DNA from: Kalmanozyma brasiliensis GHG001
Taxonomy: Eukaryota > Basidiomycota > Ustilaginomycetes > Ustilaginales
Length of the DNA: 64,000 nt
Assembly: GCF_000497045.1 (NCBI RefSeq)
Contig: NW_015961992.1
Span: 374,259 to 438,258, forward strand
Direction of reading: 5' to 3'
The translations under genes and the position numbers were made by a program. This document shows, piece after piece, positions 18,411 to 28,397 of the stretch. The stretch's first letter is position 1; the number at the start of each line of letters is the position of its first letter. The notes under the pieces are model-generated. The model saw only the letters and a list, made by a program, of their open reading frames with translations. It ran no database searches and had not been told where the DNA came from.

Positions 18411-19158
18411 GGACGCTGAGGCTGGCGAGGCTTGAAGCGATATGCTGATGTCGTACTACCTCGGTGTCACTGGCCCAGCTGCCGTGCTAATGGTGTCCAG
18501 GATGTAGTGACCACGAGATGCCAAGCTGCCAGAGTACTGATGATGAGTGTAGGCAAGGAGAGCAAGGATGAAGCTGCTCGATGAGGATGGAAGAGGGTGG
18601 AGAAAGACTAGCCAGGGTCTAGCTTCATCCAAAAGCTCTCAACACGCACCTAGCCTCGCACACACATACACACCGACTGACACGAGCTTGCTTTCTTCGG
18701 GCCTAGTGCAACACACATGCACGCACGCACCTCTCGCTGAGCTGTCCTGCACAAGGCGCTCGGTGCTCCTTCCTGGATAGCCAGAGCGGACCATGCTGCT
18801 GCTGATGGCTGATTTGGGCAAGAATATTTTCCTCTTTTGAAATTGGCCGCGGCTGTCGCTCTTCTTGTGCTTCTGTGGCTCTGCAGCGGCAAAAAACTGG
18901 GGAAAAGCACAAAACACGGCGTGTAGCTCACTGCCCACGCGCCTCACGTGATAGCAGCGCCTTTTTGAACAGAGAGTGGAGGCGCAGTGCCAAAATTGTT
19001 AGACCTGCTCTTGGCCTGCTGGAATTTCTAGACCTGCACGGACCGAGTCGAGCCTACCTACACTTGCCTTGTCTTCGTCGACGTCGCAACTATCCCATCA
19101 CCCTTCGAGGACTCTTGACCGCTCCATACCCACACAGGCACAGGTTCAGATTGCAAAC
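18411..19158. other. Divergent promoter region between the Whi5-like gene and TRS33
   Basis: 748 bp. Contains CA-repeat-like stretches (18660-18680, 18710-18730). No coding content is convincing. Confidence 0.5.
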
Positions 19159-20079
19159 ATGTCAAGACCATCGGCAGTTGGGCCATCGACGGCGCCCGCG
19201 ATCGAGCGTCTATCGCTGGGGTCTTCCTCCAGCCCGTCCACCTCAAGACCCTCCCACGCCCTACCATCTCTTTCGAATCCACCCAACCTCAGCGGCGATA
19301 GCGCACAAGCAAGCACATCAGCAGCGCTCGTCACTCTCGATGTGCTCGACCTCGCCGCGCCCATCCCGCACTACGTCGATAGCCAGGTGCTGCACACTCT
19401 AGCTACAGAAATGGTCACCACGCTCATTCACAGCTCTCGCGTTGTGCACCGCAAGCAGACGCTGGCACGGGAGGAGCTCCAACAAGCCGGCATCACTCTA
19501 CCGACACTCACCAAGCCATCATCTGCACCGACCCCGGCGCCTGGCGCCTTGAGCTCCAATAGCGAAGTGGTCCGGACTATCTCTGGTGTCGACTCCCCGG
19601 AGACCCTCACGGAAGTGGAAACGCTGCTCACCACCCGTCTAGAAAGCATCGGCTACCACGTGGGCTATCATATAGCCGAGAACCTCGCGCGCGAACGAGC
19701 ACGCTTCACAGACACCCTCGACGTGCTCAAGTTCGTCTGCAAAGAGGTGTGGGTCTGCGTATGGGGCAAACAGGTAGACAACCTACGCACCAACCATCGA
19801 GGCGTATACGTGCTGCACGATAACAACTTTCATCCGCTCCGACACGTGAGTACTGCACAGGGGGCGCAATCGACGGCAAAGGAGGCAAGGGTGTTCTTGG
19901 CATATTCGGTGGGGTTGGTCAAGGGGGCGTTGGCGCAGTTGGATGTGCCAAGTAGTGTGGTCGCAGAGACGAATCAGGCCCCGCAGTGCACTTTCCATGT
20001 CAAGACGCAGAAGGGTGGTGCGCAGGCAGCGACAGCAACAGCAACGGCGCCGGCTACGACACCATCTGCGGCTGCTTGA
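19159..20079 (+). CDS. TRS33: TRAPP complex subunit Trs33/TRAPPC6 homologue
   Basis: 306 aa from the first ATG of the frame (19159). After about 60 disordered residues comes the Bet3-family fold. VLDLAAPIPHYVDSQVLH begins the conserved part. YHVGYHIAENLARERARF, DTLDVLKFVCKEVWVCVWGK and VDNLRTNHRGVYVLHDN match the TRAPPC6/Trs33 helices and strand. TRAPP is the multisubunit tether and GEF for Ypt1/Rab1 (and Rab11-type GTPases) at the Golgi. A Ser/Pro/Ala insert (about 115-140) and an Ala/Thr-rich tail are extra to the family core. The stop is 168 bp from the PDCD5 stop on the other strand. Confidence 0.85.
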   Translation: MSRPSAVGPSTAPAIERLSLGSSSSPSTSRPSHALPSLSNPPNLSGDSAQASTSAALVTLDVLDLAAPIPHYVDSQVLHTLATEMVTTLIHSSRVVHRKQTLAREELQQAGITLPTLTKPSSAPTPAPGALSSNSEVVRTISGVDSPETLTEVETLLTTRLESIGYHVGYHIAENLARERARFTDTLDVLKFVCKEVWVCVWGKQVDNLRTNHRGVYVLHDNNFHPLRHVSTAQGAQSTAKEARVFLAYSVGLVKGALAQLDVPSSVVAETNQAPQCTFHVKTQKGGAQAATATATAPATTPSAAA

Positions 20080-20246
20080 GCTGGGCTCGAGAGAAGCTAA
20101 CCTATCGTTACCACACGCGTTACCATTCGTCATACATCCTACTCAGGGTCCAACCCTGTGTTGCACGATTGCATACATGCGTAACCGGTTGCGCTGAAGC
20201 CATCGTGACGTGTGAGAGTACCTGTGAATTGAGAAGGGGCGGCTCG

Positions 20247-20949
20247 CTACAAGTCGAAATCGCTATCGTCGTCGTCCTGAACCGTCTTCTTCCTTGTGAA
20301 CTGACATCGAATTGCCAGAGGAACGCAGAAGGAGCAGCAAGCGTCAGTGCTCGACATTCTCCGATTATGGAGTTGGTACCATGGCGTACTTACAGTGATC
20401 TTCCCCGCGCCCGACTCGGCAGCATTCGCCTGATCCACCTGATCGAGCAAATCGATGAGCTGTTCCTCCTTGATCTTGCCGCGGATCTGGCCCGATTGGG
20501 CCATGCGGATGAGCAGATCCGTGATCTGGCGTGCCTTTTGCGGCTTGACCAGGCCGATTCTCGACACTGCGTTAACCATTCGTTTGGGTCAGCGACGATG
20601 CGAATTTCGAAATGGGGGTTGGGGGCAACTTACGTCGTTCTCGCGCCTCGGTGTCGAGGATGCGACTGAGCATCTGGCGCTTCATCTCTTCCTGTTGTGC
20701 TTGCTGTTCTTCTTGGTTCTTGCCTCCGGAGCCTCCGTTCGATGCGCCTTGCGGCCCGCTGAAGCCTGTACCGACGAGCACCAAGCGATGTTACGAAGTG
20801 ATCAGCATTGGGGTCCGTTGCTTCCGCTCGAGCTCGCGCAACTTACCGCTTGATCCAGAAGCACCGCCGGAGCTGGCACTACTCCCACCGCCACCTCGAA
20901 GCTCGGCCATGCGAGCAGCGCGAATCGCTTGCAGTTCGTCGTCCTCCAT
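20247..20949 (-). CDS. PDCD5/TFAR19 homologue, four exons
   Basis: Exons 20949-20847, 20765-20634, 20566-20394 and 20300-20247 join to 153 aa; every intron has a GTAAGT donor and CAG acceptor and phases agree. The product starts MEDDELQAIRAARMAEL and contains QMLSRILDTEARERLSRIGLVKPQKARQ, then LLIRMAQSGQIRGKIKEEQLIDLL, the PDCD5 three-helix core (human: ARARLSNLALVKPEK). It ends FTRKKTVQDDDDSDFDL, the typical basic-then-acidic tail. PDCD5-family proteins bind DNA and the TRiC/CCT chaperonin and are linked to apoptosis in animals; the fungal role is unsettled. A Gly/Ser linker (about 19-55) is longer than in animals. The open reading frames are short because the gene has an intron about every 40-60 codons. 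Confidence 0.92.
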
Positions 20950-23152
20950 CTTGGATTGTTGAAGATGTGTTGGTGTTGGAGAGAGGCTAAAGGCGCCTGA
21001 GCCCAGCTCTAAATTTTGGCGGGGCAGCAGCGCATCCGACTTCCGAAAAAAGCGGCGGCGCCAGAAGCGTGCGCTGAGGAGCTTCTAGATCCCGCCCGCG
21101 TTTCACGTCGTCGAACGTAGGGTTGTCGACGCGGAAAGGACGATGTGAAAACAGTTTTGAGCGCCGCCAGCAAGCTCTTGTGCTTGGGAATGACCGGGAA
21201 TCAGGACGAGCAAAGCTGTGACCAGCGATGAGGTTCAGTTTGAGGGAGGCATTGGACGAGCCGATGTGGCCCGATTGGCTCTCCAGGATGCACACGATCG
21301 CAAGCCGTCAGGCTCACTTCTTCGACACTATGCTCGCACGACCGTAGTCGATCCTCATCACTCGTGAAAGGTGTCCTCCGATCTTTCGCCAGATGGATGG
21401 CCAAGACGTGCAGCATGTCCGATGATGCGCGAGCCCGCACTCAATCTGGTTCCTCCCTGTGCGCACTGAGCGACCATATCGTCTCGATGCAGGTCCACAG
21501 CGGATAAACGCACAGCCAACGTTACTTGCATCTCGCTCTTGCATGCAATCAAGGATGGATAGATTGACTTCTGCTGACTTGTTTGCAATTCAAACGGCGA
21601 CGTGGGAACAATGGTATAAGTGGCGGCTTTCCATCCGGCAGCTCTGACAAGGCGACAGCAAGGCGGAGTCCATGCTGGCCGAAGCGGGAAGTGTCGATCA
21701 AGCGACGAATCACTGCAGACCCCACATCCCATGGCCACGTCGAAAGGCGAACGGGAAGATCTCTCGACGATGCAGGCCCCTCTTTTCAAAGTGACGAGCC
21801 CAGACTCCTGATGTTTTGCTCCGCTGCTCCGCGTATGATAATTTCTCGTGCAGCAGCGCGTCTCTTATGTGAACCCAACTCTAAAACAAAAAAGATGAGT
21901 GTCTGAGTTGCGAGGCAAGGGTGCACCCTGTCTCATCTGAAACTGACAACAAATCAAAGTTGGCCGCTGGCGTCTTCTGAGCTCTTCGCAAGAGTCGTGT
22001 CCAGCAGACCGTAGGCTTCGAATCCAGCACTCCCACGAAGATGATGGTGCATGAAGGCCTTACCCAGGCGGGACTTCCGACACTCCTACGTCGCTATCAC
22101 GTAGGGAAGGCGATGCCGACGGAGCAGCCGATAATGCTGCAAGGCTGACCCACCAACTCACTCACGCCAATCACGGCGTATCGGCGTGCTAGCGTACAGC
22201 TGCACACCACGGTCGGCGGCGTGTTCATGGCGTCGGCCATCGTGGTCACGCACACTAAAACGTCGGCAAAGAACCAAAAAAGTCAGCCCGCTTGGCGTAA
22301 CTTAGCGAGGGTCTTCCTCCTAGCCAAAAATTTCTCGGCCTTCTCGCTTATCCAAAGGCTGCCTGCTCTACTGCAGAGAGGAGCATCGATAGGCCCATTG
22401 CCATCGTCCCATTCTGCTCGCTTGTGTGGTTCGGCTGATGCGAGATGAGATGAGAACCTCTCGGTGGGAGTCTCCTTACCCTAGTCACGATGCGCATGAT
22501 CCACTCTCAGACATGCACCTCTGCAGCGCTTCGGTCCATCCGAACCCTGCTGCTGAAATCTCGTTTGTCATGCAACCAACGCTGCTTCTCGACGTGTTGG
22601 CGTCGCCCCTCGCTTCCACGCTGCAGCGGATCCCTTCCTCCAGTCCAGGTGGGCTGAGTGGAGAGAAGAGAGAGAGACTCTCCCCGATTCAAGCCTTCTC
22701 TGAACCTTCAAGAAGCCAGTCACCGGTCTTCCCGCTCCCATCGCGGCCCCCCTATCCGTCTCTCCACCATCACTTTCACCCAAGTCGGGACGCTCAAGCT
22801 CGCCCTCCCTCCTTTCCGATACACGAGAGCACAGCACCACGGATTAGATCGGTTGTACGAGTCGCGCTTCTCGGAGCGAGGATCATATACCACCTCGCAT
22901 CGCGACCACGCTGCAGCGCAAAGTACATCCGTCTGCACAATCCAAACACACTCTTCAGCCAAGATCGCCAGCATCCCTGATCTTGATGATCAGTTCACTT
23001 GCTTAGACCCGGCTCCCACTGGTACATCGTGCGCCACGGCACGGCCAAGGCCGGCTTGCTCACAAACGGACAACTACATCCGCTCAGCTTGAACTTTCTC
23101 TGTCGAAACCAGCGGCCTCAGCACCAACCTGCGTCCGAGTTCTATCTCAACA
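20950..23152. other. 2.2-kb intergenic region
   Basis: Lies between divergent PDCD5 and the 1,331-aa gene. Short overlapping frames on both strands have no recognisable content. A TATAAG-like element occurs near 21613 without an evident gene behind it. The last 500 bp are C/T-rich, consistent with a leader for the gene at 23153. Confidence 0.45.
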
Positions 23153-26100
23153 ATGTCGACTTCGCTCCAGGACCACCCCTATCAGCCTCATTCTGGCGCC
23201 TCTAGAGACCGCACAGTCACTCTCAAACCCACATCGTCAAAGCCAGCACCGATTCGATCCAGCCCTCGTAGTCGGTCTCCTCGATCGTCAAGGTCTAGAG
23301 CAACACCTACACCTACTTCTGACTCCCCTCTTTCCGAATCTTCTCAACCAAGACCGGCCCAACTAGGTTCCGAGCTCTTTGATGCCATCGTCCAGTCCGC
23401 CAATCCCAGACATCCACAGTATGCTGCCTGGCATGACAAACACAGCTCCTCCTCTTCTCGATCGTCTCGTGCTTCCGGATCCAGTAGTCTGATCCTCGAC
23501 AATGTAGCCACCTCGTCGCCTGCCACGCCATCTTCTCACAGATCGTTCGACCCCTCGGAACCCTCGGCACGCAAGAAGCATGCAGCACGCATGGCAAGGG
23601 ACGGCTATTCGGCCTATCGCCAAGCCCACGAGGCGGCAGGGTCGGACGCCGACGATCCGATGCCCACGGAAGGACGTTTCACACCCGTGCGAGCCTCCTT
23701 TGAAGGCTCCGTGCGATCCTACTGCTCTTCGAATGTCACCAGCACGAGTCAAAGGCGTCGCGATCGTAGGATGCGAGAGAGACCTAAGCCGCTCTTGCCT
23801 CCTGTCCCGCCTCCGAGAATCACGAGCTCTACCAACTGGCAATCGGTTCAGGCTTCTGCTTCCATGTACGACCTCGCCAGTTCGCTGCCGCGTGTCCCAG
23901 CTCATCCTGCTGCTCCGGCCAGCGCCGGAGATCATCGCGATCGCCGCTTTGCGCAAGCTTCGTCCCGACACATGGTTGCATCTCCGTCTGCGCCAGCAGT
24001 GCTTCGCATGGCGCACCCGTATGCTTCGGCTGTGACATTGCCTCAGCTGCACGAACAAGACCCTGGACCGGCGTCATCACCGTTGAACACCTATCGCACT
24101 CATCAGCCAGCCTCTGCACCCGCGGTTCCGCCAAAGAACGTCGCTCGCAGCAGTCATGCGACAGCAGCATTCGTTGCACAAGTGACCGCCTCGGCGCTGA
24201 CGAGCCCAGACCTCAGGACCACAGCTATCGATCAGAGCCGGGGCACCCTGCGTCAAGTCGATCCTAGCGTCTTTCCGATGCGCCGCGATGACGAGTTCCG
24301 CAACAACGAGTTCGAGATGTCGGACGATTCCGAGCTCGAAGGCGGTCTAGTGGGATCGCAGCCACCGCTCTCCAGCTTCAGACAGACTTCGTTCGTCTCA
24401 GGTTCTGCCGCGGAGAAGCGCCCTGGCAAGTTCCGGCGCAGTCTCGACTCGGTCATCTCTCCTTTCCGTGCGGGTCTGCTCAACAGCACTCCATCCCATA
24501 ATGTTCGCATCGAACCAACGAAGAGCAGTGTCACGGGCTCGGTCCAGAACGACGAGCCGGTGGCCCAGGGTCGACGCAGCTTCTCGGACTCGCGCTTTGT
24601 GAGACCCTTCCTTCCTCGCCCGCGTGCTGCTACCATCGGCCGGCAGACACGCCCGCTGAGCAAGGTCATCGATCAACCCGAGGAGGACTTTGTCGATCCT
24701 TCGCGTCCCAACGATGCTCAATCCCACCAGGACGACCCACACGACCCAAGCCCTATCCGCATCCGCGATCAAACCGTCGTCGCTATCGCAAGCGAGTCTC
24801 AGCCCGCAGTGCCGATGCTGGCCAGCGCACAACGCACCGCTAGCATCTACAGTCATTCCACGAGCAATCATCACAGCATGTCTAGCCCCCTGGACGCCGC
24901 TGCATCCTCGCATCAACGATCGCGTGGCAAGTTTGGCGGCTTCATGGACAAGTTCAAAGGCTCTCGAGCGTCCAAGGCGTCATCCACTATTCCAGTGCGG
25001 GAGTCCACGCCACAGGCATTGCCCACGTCTCAATCATTGTATTCAGATTACCGAGGAGCATCTCTTGCACCTGCGATCTCAGCATCACCGTCCGTGGCTG
25101 TCGCCTCTCTACCTTCCATCACCGGTAAACCGGCAGAGCGAGGCTTGCGAAGTCGTGTCAAGTCCTTCACTTCGCTTTCATCGTCTCGGAGCAAGAAAGA
25201 GGCCGCCGATGTGCCTGCCATCCCAGCGATCCCGCCCAACTTTGCCGCACCGACGGAGAGCTCGACGACACATTCCGCGTTGGAAGCATCGCTCCGAGCA
25301 CCCGTAGCACCCACCTTCGCTTCCACCCCATCTTCGTTGAAACTCGGAAAGCTCTTGCGACGGAGGAAGGTCAATGACGGTGTCGACAAGGTTGTTGACA
25401 GTCCGCCTGTCTCATCTTCGAGCACATCATCCTTGAAGCCGATGGCCGAAGCGATGCCGAGGCCATCGATGTCTTCCGCTAAGGGCTTCGATCTTGCCGA
25501 GCCAGCGGGCACGTCAGCGAATGTAGCGCAATCGCGCGTCACTATCCGCAAGACCTTGAGCCCTGCTCTCCTACGGGACACGCCTCAGTCAAGCATCGAC
25601 GCCGCCTTCGGAGCAGCCCAACCTTTCTCGCCGGATCGCCCTGCTGTTCACTCGAGCAACGATAGCAACACAGTTGATCAACTTGAGGTTCCAGAGGCAA
25701 CCGATCACGATCAGGCAGAGGAGCTGGGTTCAAGCGCTGTGGACCAGCATCGTTCACAGCCGCCGCGATCTCGCCGGCCGCCTCGCGCCACCTCTCGGGT
25801 CGACCGGCTATCGCGTGTGGAGGAGCTCAGTGAGCGTCTCTCCTACATTGCCGAGCCGAAGGAGTCCACCCAGTCCCAGGACTCAGCTCTCGCGACCCAC
25901 GACTCGCCATCCTCCCACTACCCTCGCTCCTTCGGTGAGCACCGGTTCCAGCGCAACAACCACCGCGAGCAGACTCTGCCGCAAAGACTCGAGTTGGCTG
26001 TTACAGAGGAGGAACGGCCGCAGGAGGTTGGTCACATTGCGCAGCGGGCCGCTGGGAGCGTGGGACAGGCGGGTGTCTCGGAGGACGACGGAATGGAATG

Positions 26101-27148
26101 GGTGGCCTCGACTAAGTCGGCCGGCCTCAAGCCATCAACCGAAGCTCCCTGTGTCCCGGCTCCAAGGACTCCAATCACTCCCAGCCTCGTCAGCCAGTTG
26201 ACACCAACATGGCGCTCGGCGAGCTCCAGTGCTCCGGCATCGGCAAGGACCTCGTTCTCGCAGGATCGAGATCGAGCTCCCGTCGCAAGTCCAATCAGTC
26301 CGCCCTTGCCGGCAAAGCGCAGCGTGGCACAAGCCATCAAGAATCTGGGCATCAAGAACCCGACCAAGAAGGGCGGCAAAGGCATTGGTCCCAACGACGT
26401 CATCGTCCTAGGTTTTGACCACGACCGGGAAGAGGGCGACTTGAGCCAAGAGATGAGCTCGCGACCGTTGGTCTCCGTCGAGTCGAGGTCCTCCTTCGGT
26501 GGCGGCGCAAGACCTTCGTTCAGCGCTTTGGCAAGGCCTAGCTTCAGCACGGCTCGACCAAGCCTTGATGCGACACGCAGCAACAGCCTGATGGCAGCCG
26601 AGCTGGCCACCAAGCAGCTGGAAGCCGAGGCGATCGCAATGATGCAAAGCCCGTTCATCCCGTCGTCCGGCAGTGAGGGGCTGAGCGAACAAGCGCCTAC
26701 TGCGTCGCCGCTCAGAGGGCTCGCAGGTAGCCTCGGAAAGACGAGCGAACCAGCGGGTCTCGGCCTCGACGCCGGGCCATACCCTGACACCCTACCCTCC
26801 CGCAAGAGCGAAAGCATGGACATCTCCGGCAGCACCTCGGAAGGCACTTTCACCACCCAAGGCATCCAGACGCCGGACAACATGTCGCTGTCTCACAGCT
26901 ACATGTCGCAGCTGCCCGCCCGATCGGACTGGACGACGGGTGCCACGACGCCGCTCGCGGGCCGAGCGAGCTTCGATACGGGCTCGCAGATGACGGTGGC
27001 GCTCAAGTCGCCGGAGCAGCTGGCATTCGAGGATATGCTGGGTCGGTTCCCGCAACAGCAGAAGAGCTTGCTGCAGGATATCTCGGCTCGAGTGGGCAAG
27101 ACGCCCGTGCTGGGATCGGCCGGATGGACTAGTAGGGAGGATCTATAG
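23153..27148 (+). CDS. Large Ser/Pro-rich protein of unknown function
   Basis: 1,331 aa in one exon. I do not recognise a family. Almost the whole length is low-complexity Ser/Pro/Ala/Arg sequence with many SP, RS and polar stretches, so it is predicted disordered. Short islands look more constrained: FGGFMDKFKGSR (about 596-608), RGLRSRVKSFTSLSSSRSKK (about 662-682), KLGKLLRRRK, the basic AQAIKNLGIKNPTKKGGKG followed by NDVIVLGFDHDREEGDLSQE (about 1061-1100), and a C-terminal block LAFEDMLGRFPQQQKSLLQD..GKTPVLGSAGWTSREDL. The basic amphipathic islands could contact membrane or act as docking sites (inference). Codon use matches its neighbours, so it is a real gene despite its low complexity. 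There are no membrane segments or signal peptide. Confidence 0.8.
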   Translation: MSTSLQDHPYQPHSGASRDRTVTLKPTSSKPAPIRSSPRSRSPRSSRSRATPTPTSDSPLSESSQPRPAQLGSELFDAIVQSANPRHPQYAAWHDKHSSSSSRSSRASGSSSLILDNVATSSPATPSSHRSFDPSEPSARKKHAARMARDGYSAYRQAHEAAGSDADDPMPTEGRFTPVRASFEGSVRSYCSSNVTSTSQRRRDRRMRERPKPLLPPVPPPRITSSTNWQSVQASASMYDLASSLPRVPAHPAAPASAGDHRDRRFAQASSRHMVASPSAPAVLRMAHPYASAVTLPQLHEQDPGPASSPLNTYRTHQPASAPAVPPKNVARSSHATAAFVAQVTASALTSPDLRTTAIDQSRGTLRQVDPSVFPMRRDDEFRNNEFEMSDDSELEGGLVGSQPPLSSFRQTSFVSGSAAEKRPGKFRRSLDSVISPFRAGLLNSTPSHNVRIEPTKSSVTGSVQNDEPVAQGRRSFSDSRFVRPFLPRPRAATIGRQTRPLSKVIDQPEEDFVDPSRPNDAQSHQDDPHDPSPIRIRDQTVVAIASESQPAVPMLASAQRTASIYSHSTSNHHSMSSPLDAAASSHQRSRGKFGGFMDKFKGSRASKASSTIPVRESTPQALPTSQSLYSDYRGASLAPAISASPSVAVASLPSITGKPAERGLRSRVKSFTSLSSSRSKKEAADVPAIPAIPPNFAAPTESSTTHSALEASLRAPVAPTFASTPSSLKLGKLLRRRKVNDGVDKVVDSPPVSSSSTSSLKPMAEAMPRPSMSSAKGFDLAEPAGTSANVAQSRVTIRKTLSPALLRDTPQSSIDAAFGAAQPFSPDRPAVHSSNDSNTVDQLEVPEATDHDQAEELGSSAVDQHRSQPPRSRRPPRATSRVDRLSRVEELSERLSYIAEPKESTQSQDSALATHDSPSSHYPRSFGEHRFQRNNHREQTLPQRLELAVTEEERPQEVGHIAQRAAGSVGQAGVSEDDGMEWVASTKSAGLKPSTEAPCVPAPRTPITPSLVSQLTPTWRSASSSAPASARTSFSQDRDRAPVASPISPPLPAKRSVAQAIKNLGIKNPTKKGGKGIGPNDVIVLGFDHDREEGDLSQEMSSRPLVSVESRSSFGGGARPSFSALARPSFSTARPSLDATRSNSLMAAELATKQLEAEAIAMMQSPFIPSSGSEGLSEQAPTASPLRGLAGSLGKTSEPAGLGLDAGPYPDTLPSRKSESMDISGSTSEGTFTTQGIQTPDNMSLSHSYMSQLPARSDWTTGATTPLAGRASFDTGSQMTVALKSPEQLAFEDMLGRFPQQQKSLLQDISARVGKTPVLGSAGWTSREDL

Positions 27149-27510
27149 TGCTGCTCGTCACGGACTCTCTGACTCTACACAATCGCATCGAACTTTCATT
27201 CGTTCATAATCCCGCGTGCTTTGTCCCAGCGAGTACATTCTCCGCCCTTTCGTTGCTCGTGATGTGAGTCGATGACGTTGACGATATGTTGACGCCTCTG
27301 ATCGAGGCCAACTGTGTTAGGCCTTGGCAAGAGAGATTCGAGCCACGCGAGCAAGGTCGAGACCTTCTACCGAGCTCAGGGTCTTCTCACCTGTTTTCGA
27401 GCTTTCTGGAAGGAAAATTCGAGATCTCTGGGCGTTCCCTCTGCGAGACCAACACCTCTTTCTTTCACCAACATCTCCGTTGCACCATCACCACGACAGC
27501 AAGACACACG
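27149..27510. other. Intergenic region upstream of the UPF0538 gene
   Basis: 362 bp between two rightward genes. An in-frame ATG at 27286 would extend the next protein by 75 residues of poor quality; it is treated as leader. Confidence 0.5.
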
Positions 27511-28062
27511 ATGGCGGACGCAACATCTTCGTCCTCAACCCCACCGCTCCTGCCTGGCGGGTTCCACGCGTTCAACCCGCAAGCGGACTTCTCGGACAAC
27601 ACGGTGACCAACACCTCCCGACCGCTCACCGACGCCGTCATCACGATCCGCATTATCAAATCGTTCGAGTTTCGCTCCATGAAGGCTTACGTTCTCAAAC
27701 ACGTCGACCTTACCACCACTACGATCGCTTCACTCGAGGACCTCTGTCGGACCGAAGTGAGGAGCAGTCCAACCTTCAAAGCCTTCCGCAGCTACGCGGA
27801 AAAGTTGGACACGCTCAAGCTGTATACGCGCGCCCACGGAAGTAAGACCACCAACCTCATCATCAACCTCGACCACGACGATTGGCTGCTGGAAGATCGA
27901 AACCTCCCAAAGCTGGCAGGCGCAGACGGGGAGAGGACAAAGGAGACGACCACCCTGGCAGATATCGGGGTGGAGAACGAAACCGAGCTGAGCTTTTTCA
28001 ACAAGCAGGCGTACGAGGAGTTCTTGGCCAATCCGAACACCAAATGGGACGCTACGGGCTAG
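27511..28062 (+). CDS. UPF0538 (C2orf76-like) small protein
   Basis: 183 aa from the ATG at 27511. The family match is the run VITIRIIKSFEFRSMKAYVL, then LCRTEVRSS, LDTLKLYTRAHGSKTTNLIINLDHDDWLL, TLADIGVENETELSFFN and YEEFLANPNTKW, which follows human C2orf76 (UPF0538) from end to end. The function of this family is unknown; its fold is probably small alpha/beta, ubiquitin-like. The first 40 residues are a Ser/Pro-rich extension. An upstream in-frame ATG (27286) gives Phe/Ser/His-rich sequence unlike the family and is rejected as start. It converges on NMD3. Confidence 0.88.
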   Translation: MADATSSSSTPPLLPGGFHAFNPQADFSDNTVTNTSRPLTDAVITIRIIKSFEFRSMKAYVLKHVDLTTTTIASLEDLCRTEVRSSPTFKAFRSYAEKLDTLKLYTRAHGSKTTNLIINLDHDDWLLEDRNLPKLAGADGERTKETTTLADIGVENETELSFFNKQAYEEFLANPNTKWDATG

Positions 28063-28397
28063 ACAAGCGTCATCCCGAGATCCAGCTGGTGGTCGACGCA
28101 CTATACCCAACTCCTTCGCGGCGTCCTGCTCACCTTTGCCTTTCCACCGACTCGATCCTGGCTCCGAAAGCCTGCGCCAATCACACTCTCCAGCGATGTA
28201 CTCCGTGTGTCAACCACGCTTCCCTTCTTCATTGTCAAAAGCACGCACTCCCTTGTCATGGAATGTCAGAGATCACAAGCGCAGTCTGACGTCGGAAGCA
28301 TGAATGAAATGCATGAATCACGAATTGCAGAAATGAGTCTGTGTGCTGAGCGAGAAGATGCAAGAGAGAACGGGAACGGAAACGACGCTGCAACACA
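28063..28397. other. 3' intergenic region between convergent UPF0538 and NMD3 genes
   Basis: 335 bp; both genes end here. No feature is seen beyond their 3' flanks. Confidence 0.5.

Noticed and set aside
22010..22035. TTCGAATCC, resembling a tRNA T-loop/B box
   Set aside because: The flanking stem bases do not pair and there is no acceptor or anticodon arm around it.
27286..27510. Upstream in-frame ATG for the UPF0538 protein
   Set aside because: The added 75 residues are unlike the family and look like translated leader.
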